A DNA stretch of 6,804 nucleotides. Source: an uncultured Sphingomonas sp. GTDB taxonomy: Bacteria > Pseudomonadota > Alphaproteobacteria > Sphingomonadales > Sphingomonadaceae. Under the pieces are notes generated by a model. It had not been told where the DNA came from. It made no database searches and saw only the letters and a list, made by a program, of their open reading frames with translations. This document shows, in pieces, positions 1 to 6,689 of this stretch. A program made the translations under genes and the position numbers. The first letter of the stretch is position 1; each line of letters opens with the position of its first letter. The stretch spans positions 1 through 6,804 of the forward strand of contig CAKTFL010000122.1 in NCBI GenBank assembly GCA_934555855.1, read 5' to 3'.

Positions 1-37
1 GTATACCGATACGGTCAACGTCACCCTGACCTGGTGA
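1..37 (+). CDS. C-terminal end of an SCPU-domain pilin subunit (partial, cut by window edge)
   Basis: Reading from base 2, the only sensible frame gives YTDTVNVTLTW followed by TGA at 35-37. This is the last beta strand typical of spore-coat-U-domain (SCPU) pilins. The complete pilin immediately downstream ends in YTDTVRVTLSW, and the first domain of the tip adhesin carries YTDTVAVNWSW at the matching place. The gene therefore very probably encodes another structural pilin of the same archaic chaperone-usher operon (a CsuA/B-, CsuA- or CsuB-like subunit), secreted to the periplasm and polymerised by donor-strand exchange. Only 12 codons are visible, so the subunit type cannot be assigned. The next gene starts 22 nt after the stop, consistent with an operon. 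Confidence 0.75.
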   Translation, partial: YTDTVNVTLTW

Positions 38-59
38 GCGGGACGGGTGGGACGGACCG

Positions 60-554
60 ATGCGGCGTCAGACGTTTTGCCTCGCGGGCCTGATCGCCGC
101 GACCGCTCCGGCCCGTGCGGAAACCGCGGCCAGCTTTCGGGTGTCCGCGAGCGTCAGTCGTGGCTGCAGAATCGTCACCGACGATGCGAACCGCCTGGGC
201 AGCATCGACCTGGGCAGCGTCGCGGGCCTGAGATCGAGGACCGTGGAAGGCGCGCTGATCTCGGCGGCGGGCGCGGGCGTGTCGGTCGAGTGCACGCCCG
301 GCGTGAGCGCGAGCCTGTCCGCCGACAAGGGTGAGCACCCCAGCGGCGGCGAGCGCCAGCTGAAGCTGACGACCGGCCTCGCACTGATTCCCTACCGCCT
401 GTTCGCCGATGGCCAGGCCGCGCCCTGGACGGACGCCTTGCCGCTTCCGTCCGGCGGGCGGCGGCTGATCCCGGTGCGGGCGGTGGCGACGCTGGCCGGA
501 CCGGCGGTTGCCGGCACCTACACCGACACCGTGCGCGTCACGCTCAGCTGGTGA
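60..554 (+). CDS. Spore coat U (SCPU) domain pilin subunit, Csu-type
   Basis: The product is a 164-residue secreted protein with a short signal peptide (hydrophobic residues 7-16, likely cleavage after ARA at residue 20). The mature part begins with an alternating hydrophobic strand, SFRVSASVSRGC, which fits the N-terminal donor strand of archaic pilins. Two cysteines, C36 and C78, sit where SCPU subunits form their disulfide. The protein ends in GTYTDTVRVTLSW, the usual closing strand of the family. By family knowledge it is a pilus rod or minor subunit, delivered by the chaperone encoded next and assembled through the usher on the cell surface. The ATG at 60 was chosen because it starts directly at the signal peptide and has GGGA 7 nt upstream. 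The next gene starts 25 nt after the stop. Whether it is CsuA/B-like (major) or CsuA/CsuB-like (minor) cannot be decided from sequence alone. SCPU family membership is firm; the exact subunit role is inferred. Confidence 0.88.
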   Translation: MRRQTFCLAGLIAATAPARAETAASFRVSASVSRGCRIVTDDANRLGSIDLGSVAGLRSRTVEGALISAAGAGVSVECTPGVSASLSADKGEHPSGGERQLKLTTGLALIPYRLFADGQAAPWTDALPLPSGGRRLIPVRAVATLAGPAVAGTYTDTVRVTLSW

Positions 555-579
555 CGCGGCTAATCCTGGACCATGACTC

Positions 580-1299
580 ATGCGCTTTCCCGGCTTTGCG
601 ATCGTCCCTCTCGGCTTCTGGCTCAGCCTCGCCTGCCTTCCGGCGCCGGCCCGCGCGTCGGCGGTGGTGATCTGGCCCGTCGATCCCGTCATCAAGGGCG
701 GCGAGCAGGCGACGGCGCTGTGGCTGGAGAACAAGGGCGAAGCGCCCGTCACCTTGCAGGTGCGGACCTTCGGCTGGTCGCAGCCGGCCGGGGAGGACAA
801 GCTCGACCAGCAGCAGCAGGTGGTCGCCAGTCCCCCCATCGCGGTCGTGGCACCCGGTGCCCGGCAGCTGGTTCGCCTGATCCGCCGCTCGACCGATGCC
901 GCGCCGGAAAAGGCATACCGCCTGCTGATCGACGAACTGCCACCTCCGCCCGGCGCGCAGCAGCCCGGCATGGTGCAGGCGCGGCTGACGGTGCAGATGC
1001 GCTACTCGATCCCGCTGTTCACCTATGCCGCCGCGTCCGCGCCGCCGCAGCTGGTCGCGAGCGTCGCGGCCGGGCCTGGCGGGCGTGTCCTGACCATCCG
1101 CAACACCGGTGCGGGCCATGCCCGGCTGACCGACCTCAGGCTGATCGCAACGGGTGGGCGGGAAATCGTCGTTCGCGCTGGTCTGGCCGGCTATGTGCTG
1201 GCGGGCGGGACGATCGCCATTCCGCTCCCGGACGGACAGGTGGGCAGCGTCAGGGTCGGGGTGAACGGCGCGGATCAGGTCCTGGGCAACCGGGCCTGA
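580..1299 (+). CDS. csuC: Periplasmic pilus assembly chaperone, CsuC-like (archaic chaperone-usher family)
   Basis: The product is a 239-residue periplasmic protein with a signal peptide ending near ARA at residue 26. The first immunoglobulin-like domain (about 28-150) shows the pattern of archaic Csu chaperones: VIWPVDPVI at 30-38, ALWLENKG at 46-53, VTLQVRTFGW at 57-66, SPPIAV at 84-89, YRLLIDELP at 113-121, and the G1 donor strand region VQMRYSIPLF at 138-147. The second domain (about 155-239) contains LTIRNTG at 171-177 and GYVLAGG at 204-210. Family knowledge: the chaperone lends its G1 strand to each pilin subunit, keeps it soluble and delivers it to the usher. At 239 residues it is shorter than Acinetobacter CsuC (about 277 as I recall), mostly in the second domain. 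The ATG at 580 starts directly at the signal peptide, with GGA 9 nt upstream; an ATG at 573 is in another frame. It lies between the pilin and usher genes in one transcription unit. No cysteine remains in the mature chain. Confidence 0.92.
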   Translation: MRFPGFAIVPLGFWLSLACLPAPARASAVVIWPVDPVIKGGEQATALWLENKGEAPVTLQVRTFGWSQPAGEDKLDQQQQVVASPPIAVVAPGARQLVRLIRRSTDAAPEKAYRLLIDELPPPPGAQQPGMVQARLTVQMRYSIPLFTYAAASAPPQLVASVAAGPGGRVLTIRNTGAGHARLTDLRLIATGGREIVVRAGLAGYVLAGGTIAIPLPDGQVGSVRVGVNGADQVLGNRA

Positions 1300-1321
1300 G
1301 CCGGTTGGGTGGTCATCGTCC

Positions 1322-3619
1322 GTGCGGCTCCTGTTCCTCCTGGCGGCATTGCTCGGCTGGGCGAGCCCCGTGCTTGCCGGCACCGATGCCGAGCGCGGAC
1401 CCGTTCTGGCCGCGCCTGTCGGGCCAAGCCAGCTGTTCGTGGAACTGATCGTCAACGGCCAGGCGCATGGCGCGCTCGCGGAACTGGTCGAGGACGGCGA
1501 TCGCCTGTTGATCGACCGGAAGGCGTTGGGTGATGCGGGCATCGCCGTTCCCCGCGGCGTGGGGGAGATGGACGTCGCAAACACGGCGGGCATTCGCGCC
1601 ACCTATGACGCGGCCGGGCAGCGCCTGTTGCTTGACGTCGATCCCGCGCTGCTGCCGCTTCGCCGGATCGCGGCGATCCCCCGCGAAGCTGTGGCACCGA
1701 CCGTGGATGGCGGCGTGGTGCTCAACTACGACCTGTTCGTGCAGCAGACGCGGGGCGGCCGGACCGCTTCGCTGTCGACCGAACAGCGCGTCTTCGGCCG
1801 TTTCGGCACGTTGACCAACAGCGGCGTCCTGTCGCTCGGCGGGGCGGGCAAGGGGATCCGCTATGTGCGGCTGGACACGCTGTACCGCCATGTCGATGAG
1901 GCTCGCGCCCTGGAGCTGACGGCCGGGGACCTGATCACCCGTGCCCTGTCGTGGAGTACGGCCGTGCGGATCGGCGGGGTCGAGCTGTCCCGCAACTTCG
2001 CGCTGCGTCCCGACCTCATCACCGTGCCGCTGCCCAGTTTTGCGGGCGAGGCATCGGTGCCGACCGGCGTGGACCTGTTCATCAACGGCTATCGCGAAAG
2101 CCGGACGGACGTGGCGCCGGGGCGTTTCGTGCTCGACGCGGTGCCGGTGGTGAACGGCGCGGGGGAGGCGCGGATCGTGACCACCGACGCGGTCGGGCGC
2201 CAGATCGCGACCGTTGTCCCCTTTTACGTCGCGCCCGACCTGCTTCGGCCGGGCCTGACCGACTTTGCGCTGGCGGGGGGGCTGCTCAGAAAGGGTTATG
2301 GCCTCGACAATTTCCGCTATGGCCGCCCGGTGCTGTCGGGGTCCGTGCGGCGCGGAATGACCGCGCAGCTGACGGTATCGGCTCATGGGGAGGGCACGGG
2401 CGGCATGGCCGGCGCCGGCATCGGCGCGGCCTGGAGTCCGGGCCTGTGGGGCGCGGTGAGCAGCGCCGTCGCCTTCAGTGAGGCGAACGGGCGGATCGGA
2501 CGCCAGCTGACCCTGGGCTACAGCTATACCGGACGGCGTGTGTCGGTAGGCGCCGAGCATGTCGAACGGAGCGCTAGCTATACGGACCTGGGCGGGTTCG
2601 ACCTTGGCCGGTTCGCGGGCAGCCGGCGCAGCGACCGGATCAGCGTCAGCCTGCCGATCCGCGGCCTGGGCAGCTTCGGGGCCGGCTATGTGTCGGCTCG
2701 CCTCGGCGACGGAACGCGAACCCGGATCGCCTCCGCCTCCGTATCGGTGCCGCTGGGCTGGCGTGCGTCGGCCTTTGGCGCGATCGATTACGATGTCGGC
2801 CGGCATGTCGCCAGCGCGCAGCTGCGGGTCGTGATCCCGTTCGGGCGGCGCACGGTCGTGAGCGGCGGGGCGTCGCGCGGTCCCGGCGGCAATGTCCGCC
2901 TCCAGGCGAGCGTCGCGCGAACGGCGGGCCTGGCGGAGGGCTTGGGCTATGCCGCCGACCTCGCGATCGACAGCGGCGGCGCGCTGATCGGCCAGGCAAG
3001 CGCGACCCTGCGCTCCAGCCGGATGCAGGTCGATGGCGGTATCGCGACCAACGGCGACGAGCGGTCGGCCTGGGGCAGCGTCGCCGGTTCGCTGGCCCTG
3101 CTCGACGGGCGCCTGTTCGCCGCCCGGTCGCTGCCCGGCGCGTTCGCCGTGGTGTCCACCGGAATGCCGCGAGTGCCGGTTTATTATGAAAACCAGCAGA
3201 TGGGCCGCACCGACCGGAGCGGCCGCCTGTTCGTTCCCAATGTCGTCGCCTATCATCCCGGACGGTTCGCAATCGACCCGCTCGGCCTGCCGCTCGGCGT
3301 GGTGGCGGAGCGGACGGAGACTCTTGCTGCCCTGCGCGCCGGGACGGGCGGGGTGGTGCGGCTGCCCGTCGCCTTTCACCGCAGCGCGACGGTGCGGGTG
3401 ATCGATGCCGCGGGCGTCCCGCTCGCACCCGGCACCCTGGCGACCCTGAACGGCGGCGCCACCGCGACGGTAGGTTGGGACGGCGTGCTGCTGATCGAGC
3501 GGCTGACGGGACGCGTCACCCTTGCCGCGGTCGCCGCCGGCAAGCCGTGCAGCGCCACCGTGCAGATCCACGATAGCGACGAACTGATGCCGGAGATCGG
3601 GGTCGTGACATGCCACTGA
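1322..3619 (+). CDS. csuD: Outer-membrane pilus usher, CsuD-like (fimbrial biogenesis usher family), GTG start
   Basis: The product is a 765-residue outer-membrane assembly platform. A signal peptide (cleavage near VLA at residue 19) is followed by an N-terminal periplasmic domain (about 35-110, LFVELIVNG and RLLIDRKALGDAGI) that binds chaperone-subunit complexes. A long beta-barrel starts near YDLFVQQT (136) and is interrupted by the plug (about 237-300, VDLFINGYRES and GEARIVTTDAVGRQ). It resumes at FALAGGLLRKGYG (315-327). The last about 100 residues form the C-terminal periplasmic domains, with C743 and C764 as a likely disulfide. Family role: it recruits chaperone-bound subunits, catalyses donor-strand exchange and extrudes the fibre. 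The length is slightly below the usual 800 or more. GTG at 1322 is the only start fitting the signal peptide: no ATG, GTG or TTG lies between it and the preceding stop in frame, and a GGGTGG stretch (1307-1312) stands 9 nt upstream. Its stop overlaps the tip-adhesin start by 10 nt, suggesting translational coupling. Confidence 0.93.
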   Translation: MRLLFLLAALLGWASPVLAGTDAERGPVLAAPVGPSQLFVELIVNGQAHGALAELVEDGDRLLIDRKALGDAGIAVPRGVGEMDVANTAGIRATYDAAGQRLLLDVDPALLPLRRIAAIPREAVAPTVDGGVVLNYDLFVQQTRGGRTASLSTEQRVFGRFGTLTNSGVLSLGGAGKGIRYVRLDTLYRHVDEARALELTAGDLITRALSWSTAVRIGGVELSRNFALRPDLITVPLPSFAGEASVPTGVDLFINGYRESRTDVAPGRFVLDAVPVVNGAGEARIVTTDAVGRQIATVVPFYVAPDLLRPGLTDFALAGGLLRKGYGLDNFRYGRPVLSGSVRRGMTAQLTVSAHGEGTGGMAGAGIGAAWSPGLWGAVSSAVAFSEANGRIGRQLTLGYSYTGRRVSVGAEHVERSASYTDLGGFDLGRFAGSRRSDRISVSLPIRGLGSFGAGYVSARLGDGTRTRIASASVSVPLGWRASAFGAIDYDVGRHVASAQLRVVIPFGRRTVVSGGASRGPGGNVRLQASVARTAGLAEGLGYAADLAIDSGGALIGQASATLRSSRMQVDGGIATNGDERSAWGSVAGSLALLDGRLFAARSLPGAFAVVSTGMPRVPVYYENQQMGRTDRSGRLFVPNVVAYHPGRFAIDPLGLPLGVVAERTETLAALRAGTGGVVRLPVAFHRSATVRVIDAAGVPLAPGTLATLNGGATATVGWDGVLLIERLTGRVTLAAVAAGKPCSATVQIHDSDELMPEIGVVTCH

Positions 3620-4569
3620 TCCTGCGTCCGATCCTTTACCTGGTCGCGGGGTTCGCGCTGGCCCTGTTCGCCGGGCCGGCATGGGCCGCCTGTACCCTGG
3701 CCGGCGGCGTCACCGCCGGCTTCGGAACGCGCACCTCTTACGACGTGCGCGCGGCGACGGGCGGGCCGCTGGCGGTGCCGACCCAGTTCAGCTGCGCGAA
3801 GCCGATGCCCGGCCTGTTGTCCGGCGATTTTGTCAGCGCAACGGCCGTCAGCAGCAACGGGTTCAGGCTGCGCTCCGATGCGGGCGACACCATCGCCTAT
3901 CGCCTGTCGGCGGACTCGGCCGGGACCATGACCTTCAGCCAGGGCGGGACGAGCAATTACCTCAGTCCGACGCTGCTGCGCCTGCCCAGCCTGATGACCG
4001 ACACGGACATGATGCCGACGATGTTCGTGGCCCTGATCGATACGCCCAACCTGCCGGCCGGTACCTATACAGACACGGTAGCCGTGAACTGGTCATGGTA
4101 TCTTTGTCGCAAGGTGGAGCTTCTCGGCGGATGCACCCTCGCCGACCGGGACAACGGCACGACCACGCTCACCGTGTCGCTGACCGTGACCAGGGATTGC
4201 CGCATCAGCGCGCCGCCGGTGGCATTCGGCACGGCGCCGCTCGCCTCGCAATTCGCGGCGGTGACGCAGGCGGTGGCGATCGACTGCACCAAGGGCGCCG
4301 CTTACTCGGTGTCATTCAGCGGCAGGGGGAGCGTCACCCGGCCCTGGCGGCAGATGAAGGGGCCGGGCAACAGCGTCCTGCGCTACAACCTGTATCGCCC
4401 GGACGGTACCGTCTGGGACGAGGACAGCCCGCTGCGCTCCGCTACTGCCGGCGCGGGAACGACGACGCCGATCCAGTTCCAGCCCTATACGGCCCGGATC
4501 GATCCCGCCCAGCCCACTCCTGCGGAGGGCAGCTACTCCGACTCGATCAGCGTTATCGTCAGCTTCTGA
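3610..4569 (+). CDS. csuE: Two-domain SCPU tip adhesin of an archaic pilus, CsuE-like
   Basis: The product is 319 residues with a signal peptide ending in AWA at residue 26, so the mature chain starts A-C-T with C28. It holds two SCPU domains. Domain 1 (about 27-166) includes C62, hydrophobic loops such as MPGLLSGDF (66-74) and a Leu/Met-rich stretch (121-143), and closes with GTYTDTVAVNWSW. Domain 2 (about 185-319) begins with the strand TTTLTVSLTVTRDC (184-197), has VAIDCTKGAAYSVSF (222-236) and ends in GSYSDSISVIVSF. C166 and C175 lie in the linker. The double domain, length and last position in the operon match CsuE, the tip adhesin of Csu pili that binds abiotic surfaces through hydrophobic loops of its first domain. 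The mature N-terminus lacks a donor strand, as expected for the most distal subunit. The ATG at 3610 overlaps the usher stop by 10 nt, so re-initiation is likely. Function by homology to CsuE is well supported; the actual binding target is unknown. Confidence 0.9.
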   Translation: MPLILRPILYLVAGFALALFAGPAWAACTLAGGVTAGFGTRTSYDVRAATGGPLAVPTQFSCAKPMPGLLSGDFVSATAVSSNGFRLRSDAGDTIAYRLSADSAGTMTFSQGGTSNYLSPTLLRLPSLMTDTDMMPTMFVALIDTPNLPAGTYTDTVAVNWSWYLCRKVELLGGCTLADRDNGTTTLTVSLTVTRDCRISAPPVAFGTAPLASQFAAVTQAVAIDCTKGAAYSVSFSGRGSVTRPWRQMKGPGNSVLRYNLYRPDGTVWDEDSPLRSATAGAGTTTPIQFQPYTARIDPAQPTPAEGSYSDSISVIVSF

Positions 4570-4584
4570 GCGCCGCTCAGAAGC
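4562..4584. terminator. Perfect 11-bp inverted repeat over two convergent stop codons; candidate bidirectional terminator
   Basis: GCTTCTGAGCG at 4562-4572 is the exact reverse complement of CGCTCAGAAGC at 4574-4584, with one base at the centre, so a folded transcript would have a stem of about 9-10 bp and a small loop. It covers the tip-adhesin stop (TGA 4567-4569) and the receptor stop (reverse-strand TGA, bases 4577-4579), which are 7 nt apart. A hairpin between convergent genes could end transcription from both sides. No run of T follows on either strand, so it is not a classical intrinsic terminator, and its terminating role is inferred. Confidence 0.55.
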
Positions 4585-6610
4585 GGAAGCGGGCGCCCGC
4601 GAACACGGATCGCCCCTCGCCCGGAAAGAAGACGGTCGTGCTGGCGACCCGCGCGTCCGTCACCGCGCCGAACTCGGCGGTGTAGCGCCGGCCCGTCAGG
4701 TTGCGCGCGTCGGCGAACAGGACTGCCGGGCCGACCCGGACTCCGCCGCTGACGTTCAGCAGCGCATAGCCGGGCGCCCGCAGCGTGTTGGCGTAATCGA
4801 TCCACACGTCCTTCATCCGCCAGTCGAGGAACGGTTCCAGGAACAGCCCGCGCGCGCCCTCGTAGCGCAGCGATACGCGATACTGGTGTTCGGGCGCGAC
4901 CGGCAGGCGGTTATCGCGGTAAAGCGGATCGTCCGCGAAGCGGAAGTCCGACCAGGCATAGGTCTGACGCAGCCGCAGCAGTCCCGCCGGCCCGTGCCAC
5001 AGCCTCAGGTCCAGGCTCGCCTCCACGCCCTGATGCCGCGTCCCGTCCGCGTTGAAGATGGTTGCCGGCAGGTCGGCCTGGGGCAGGAAGCTCAGCAGCT
5101 CGCCGTCGATATCGGCGCGATAATAGGTCACGTCCCAGGTCAACGGGCCTGTTCGGCCGCGCGTGCCGACCTCCGCCGTCCAGGCGCGCTGGCTGTCGAC
5201 GGGGGCGAAGACCTGGCCGCTCGTGTTGGTCTGGGTCAGCGCGCCGAAATGCGGTGGCTCCACCGAGCGGGTGTAGTTGGCATAGACCTGGATCGCCCCC
5301 TGTTCGAACAACAGCCCGACCCGCGGCGCGAACCAGTCGAAATCCGCATTGTCGGTCCGTCCGGCCCGCCGGCTCAGATAGTCGCGGGTTGCGCGGCCCC
5401 AGGATGCGCCCGCCACGAGGGCGAGGTTTGGGATCACGAAGAAACGGCCTTCGCCGAACAGGTCCAGCCCGCTCGCCTCCTGCCGCGCATCGCCGATCCG
5501 CGGGCCGTCCACGCCACCGATATTGGCGAACAGGTCCTGTTCCGTCTTGCCCTGGCGGTAATAGGCGCCGAAGAACAGGTCGGCGCGGTGCCCGCCTACC
5601 TCGCCGGTCAGGTCGAACCTACCGAACGCGCCCTGCGTATCGGTATTCTGATGGATCACGATCGAGATCGGGTGGTGCAGGTCGGTCCGGGTCGCATAGA
5701 CGCCGCCCTCGAACACCAGTCCGTCCGACAGGCGTAGATGCGTCTGAAGCGTTACGCGCTCGACATCCTGGTTCCGCGCCTGCCGCCGCGCGACCACGCC
5801 CGTTCCCGCGAAGCGCGGCCGGTCCAGCGCGTCCGTCAGGGTGAGCGCGCCCGGCACCTGCTGGTCGATATCGGCGGCATAGCCGATCAGCCGGACCTCA
5901 TTCTCCTTGCCGAAGCTGTAGCCGAGGTTCAGCGTGCCGCGGATCTGGTCGGACGCGGACTGCTCCCGATATCCGTTGGAGCGATACGCGTTGAAGCTGC
6001 CGTAATAGTCGAACGCGCCGGCCCGGTCTGCGCCCGAAGCCTGGCCGCGAAACGTCTGCCAGGCGCCACCCTCCAGCCGCAGGCCGAACGGCGTTTCCGC
6101 CGTCTTGCCGTTCGGCGTGACGAGGTTCACCGCCCCGCCTAGCTGCGCGCCGCCGAAACGGAGCGCGTTGCCGCCCTTGTACACCTCGATATAGCGGGCG
6201 CCGAGCGGGTCGATCTTCTGGAAATCCGAGAAACCGTCCGCATCGGCGAAAGGCACGCCATCCTGCGCCAGCAGCACGCCGCGCTGGTGAAAACTCTGGT
6301 CGAGGCCGGAGCCGCGGATCGACAGCCTTGATTCCTCGCCATAGCGCTTGTTCGACAGCACGCCGGGCACGTCGCGCAGCAGGTCGGGCAGGCCGACCAC
6401 TTGGCGATCCTCATATATCTCGGCCGCCACCACGGACACGGAGCCGGGCGTGCGAGCCAGCCGCTCGCGCGCCTCCGCGACGACCGGCGGATCGTCCGGG
6501 TGGCGCTCCGCGGTGACGATGATGTCGGGGTCGGTGGTGCGCTGCGCCAAGGCGGGCGCGGACAGCGCGCCGGCCGCCCAGAAAAAGGCGGCAAGGGTGG
6601 GTCTGGTCAT
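4577..6610 (-). CDS. TonB-dependent outer-membrane receptor, FecA-like, substrate unknown
   Basis: The product is 677 residues from the ATG at 6610. A signal peptide ends near ALA at residue 22, followed by a probable TonB box, PDIIVTAE (28-35). The plug domain spans about 54-168: TPGSVSVV, LPDLLRDVPGV (74-84), SIRGSG (97-102), QRGVLLAQDGVPF (109-121), then YIEVYKGGNALRFGGAQLGGAVN (140-162) interrupted only by normal variation. The rest is a 22-strand-type barrel ending in RFRF, the aromatic C-terminus of outer-membrane proteins. Such receptors import iron chelates, other metals or organic ligands using TonB-ExbBD energy. There is no room for an N-terminal signalling (STN) domain, so sigma-factor signalling through this protein is unlikely. 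I see no cysteine and no Met- or His-rich cluster that would name a metal. A GTG at 6649 would add 13 residues before the signal peptide and is less likely. The gene converges on the pilus operon and probably follows the partial gene upstream. Confidence 0.93.
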   Translation of the reverse strand: MTRPTLAAFFWAAGALSAPALAQRTTDPDIIVTAERHPDDPPVVAEARERLARTPGSVSVVAAEIYEDRQVVGLPDLLRDVPGVLSNKRYGEESRLSIRGSGLDQSFHQRGVLLAQDGVPFADADGFSDFQKIDPLGARYIEVYKGGNALRFGGAQLGGAVNLVTPNGKTAETPFGLRLEGGAWQTFRGQASGADRAGAFDYYGSFNAYRSNGYREQSASDQIRGTLNLGYSFGKENEVRLIGYAADIDQQVPGALTLTDALDRPRFAGTGVVARRQARNQDVERVTLQTHLRLSDGLVFEGGVYATRTDLHHPISIVIHQNTDTQGAFGRFDLTGEVGGHRADLFFGAYYRQGKTEQDLFANIGGVDGPRIGDARQEASGLDLFGEGRFFVIPNLALVAGASWGRATRDYLSRRAGRTDNADFDWFAPRVGLLFEQGAIQVYANYTRSVEPPHFGALTQTNTSGQVFAPVDSQRAWTAEVGTRGRTGPLTWDVTYYRADIDGELLSFLPQADLPATIFNADGTRHQGVEASLDLRLWHGPAGLLRLRQTYAWSDFRFADDPLYRDNRLPVAPEHQYRVSLRYEGARGLFLEPFLDWRMKDVWIDYANTLRAPGYALLNVSGGVRVGPAVLFADARNLTGRRYTAEFGAVTDARVASTTVFFPGEGRSVFAGARFRF

Positions 6611-6689
6611 GTCGTCAAATACCTGTTGACCGCGCAGCGAGGGCCACACGGCTCGTGGGGGCGCCGCTCAGCGCGCCGGGTTCCAGCGA
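6611..6689. other. 79-nt intergenic gap upstream of the TonB-dependent receptor
   Basis: This is the only gap over 25 nt in the window. It separates the partial minus-strand gene from the receptor start. On the minus strand only a weak AGG lies about 11 nt before the receptor ATG, and no clear Shine-Dalgarno is seen. An imperfect GC-rich repeat (GGCGC with GCGCC at 6660-6677) could form a short 5-bp hairpin. I see no convincing promoter, Fur-type operator or riboswitch. The receptor may be read from the upstream gene's transcript. Confidence 0.4.

Noticed and set aside
808..819. Four CAG repeats in the chaperone gene as a possible slippage or phase-variation tract
   Set aside because: A trinucleotide repeat keeps the frame when it changes length, four units are few, and it simply encodes four Gln in a variable loop.
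573..1448. ATG at 573 opening a 291-codon frame 7 nt before the chaperone start
   Set aside because: Its product is an Arg/Gly-rich shadow of the chaperone in another frame, while the 580 frame gives a clear CsuC-like protein.
21..1602. Two long overlapping minus-strand open frames opposite the pilin and chaperone
   Set aside because: They are antisense to clear genes, low in complexity, and lack signal peptides, motifs and plausible ribosome sites.
1313..3682. Very long minus-strand open frame (789 codons) opposite the usher
   Set aside because: It lies entirely antisense to a well-supported usher. Its translation is Arg/Ala/Gly/Asp-rich with no recognisable domain, as expected for the mirror frame of GC-rich codons.
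3681..4685. 334-codon plus-strand frame over the tip adhesin and into the receptor end
   Set aside because: Its translation has no domain pattern, overlaps two solid genes and crosses the terminator-like palindrome.
4886..6142. Plus-strand open frames inside the TonB-dependent receptor gene
   Set aside because: They are antisense shadows of the receptor. Their sequences are arginine-rich and match no family I recognise.
6611..6649. GTG at 6649 as an upstream start for the receptor
   Set aside because: It would put 13 polar residues before the signal peptide. The ATG at 6610 gives a standard signal sequence directly.
6660..6677. GC-rich imperfect inverted repeat in the gap before the receptor, as an operator or terminator
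   Set aside because: Only 5 bp pair well and short GC-rich repeats are expected by chance at this base composition. It is mentioned only as part of the gap.
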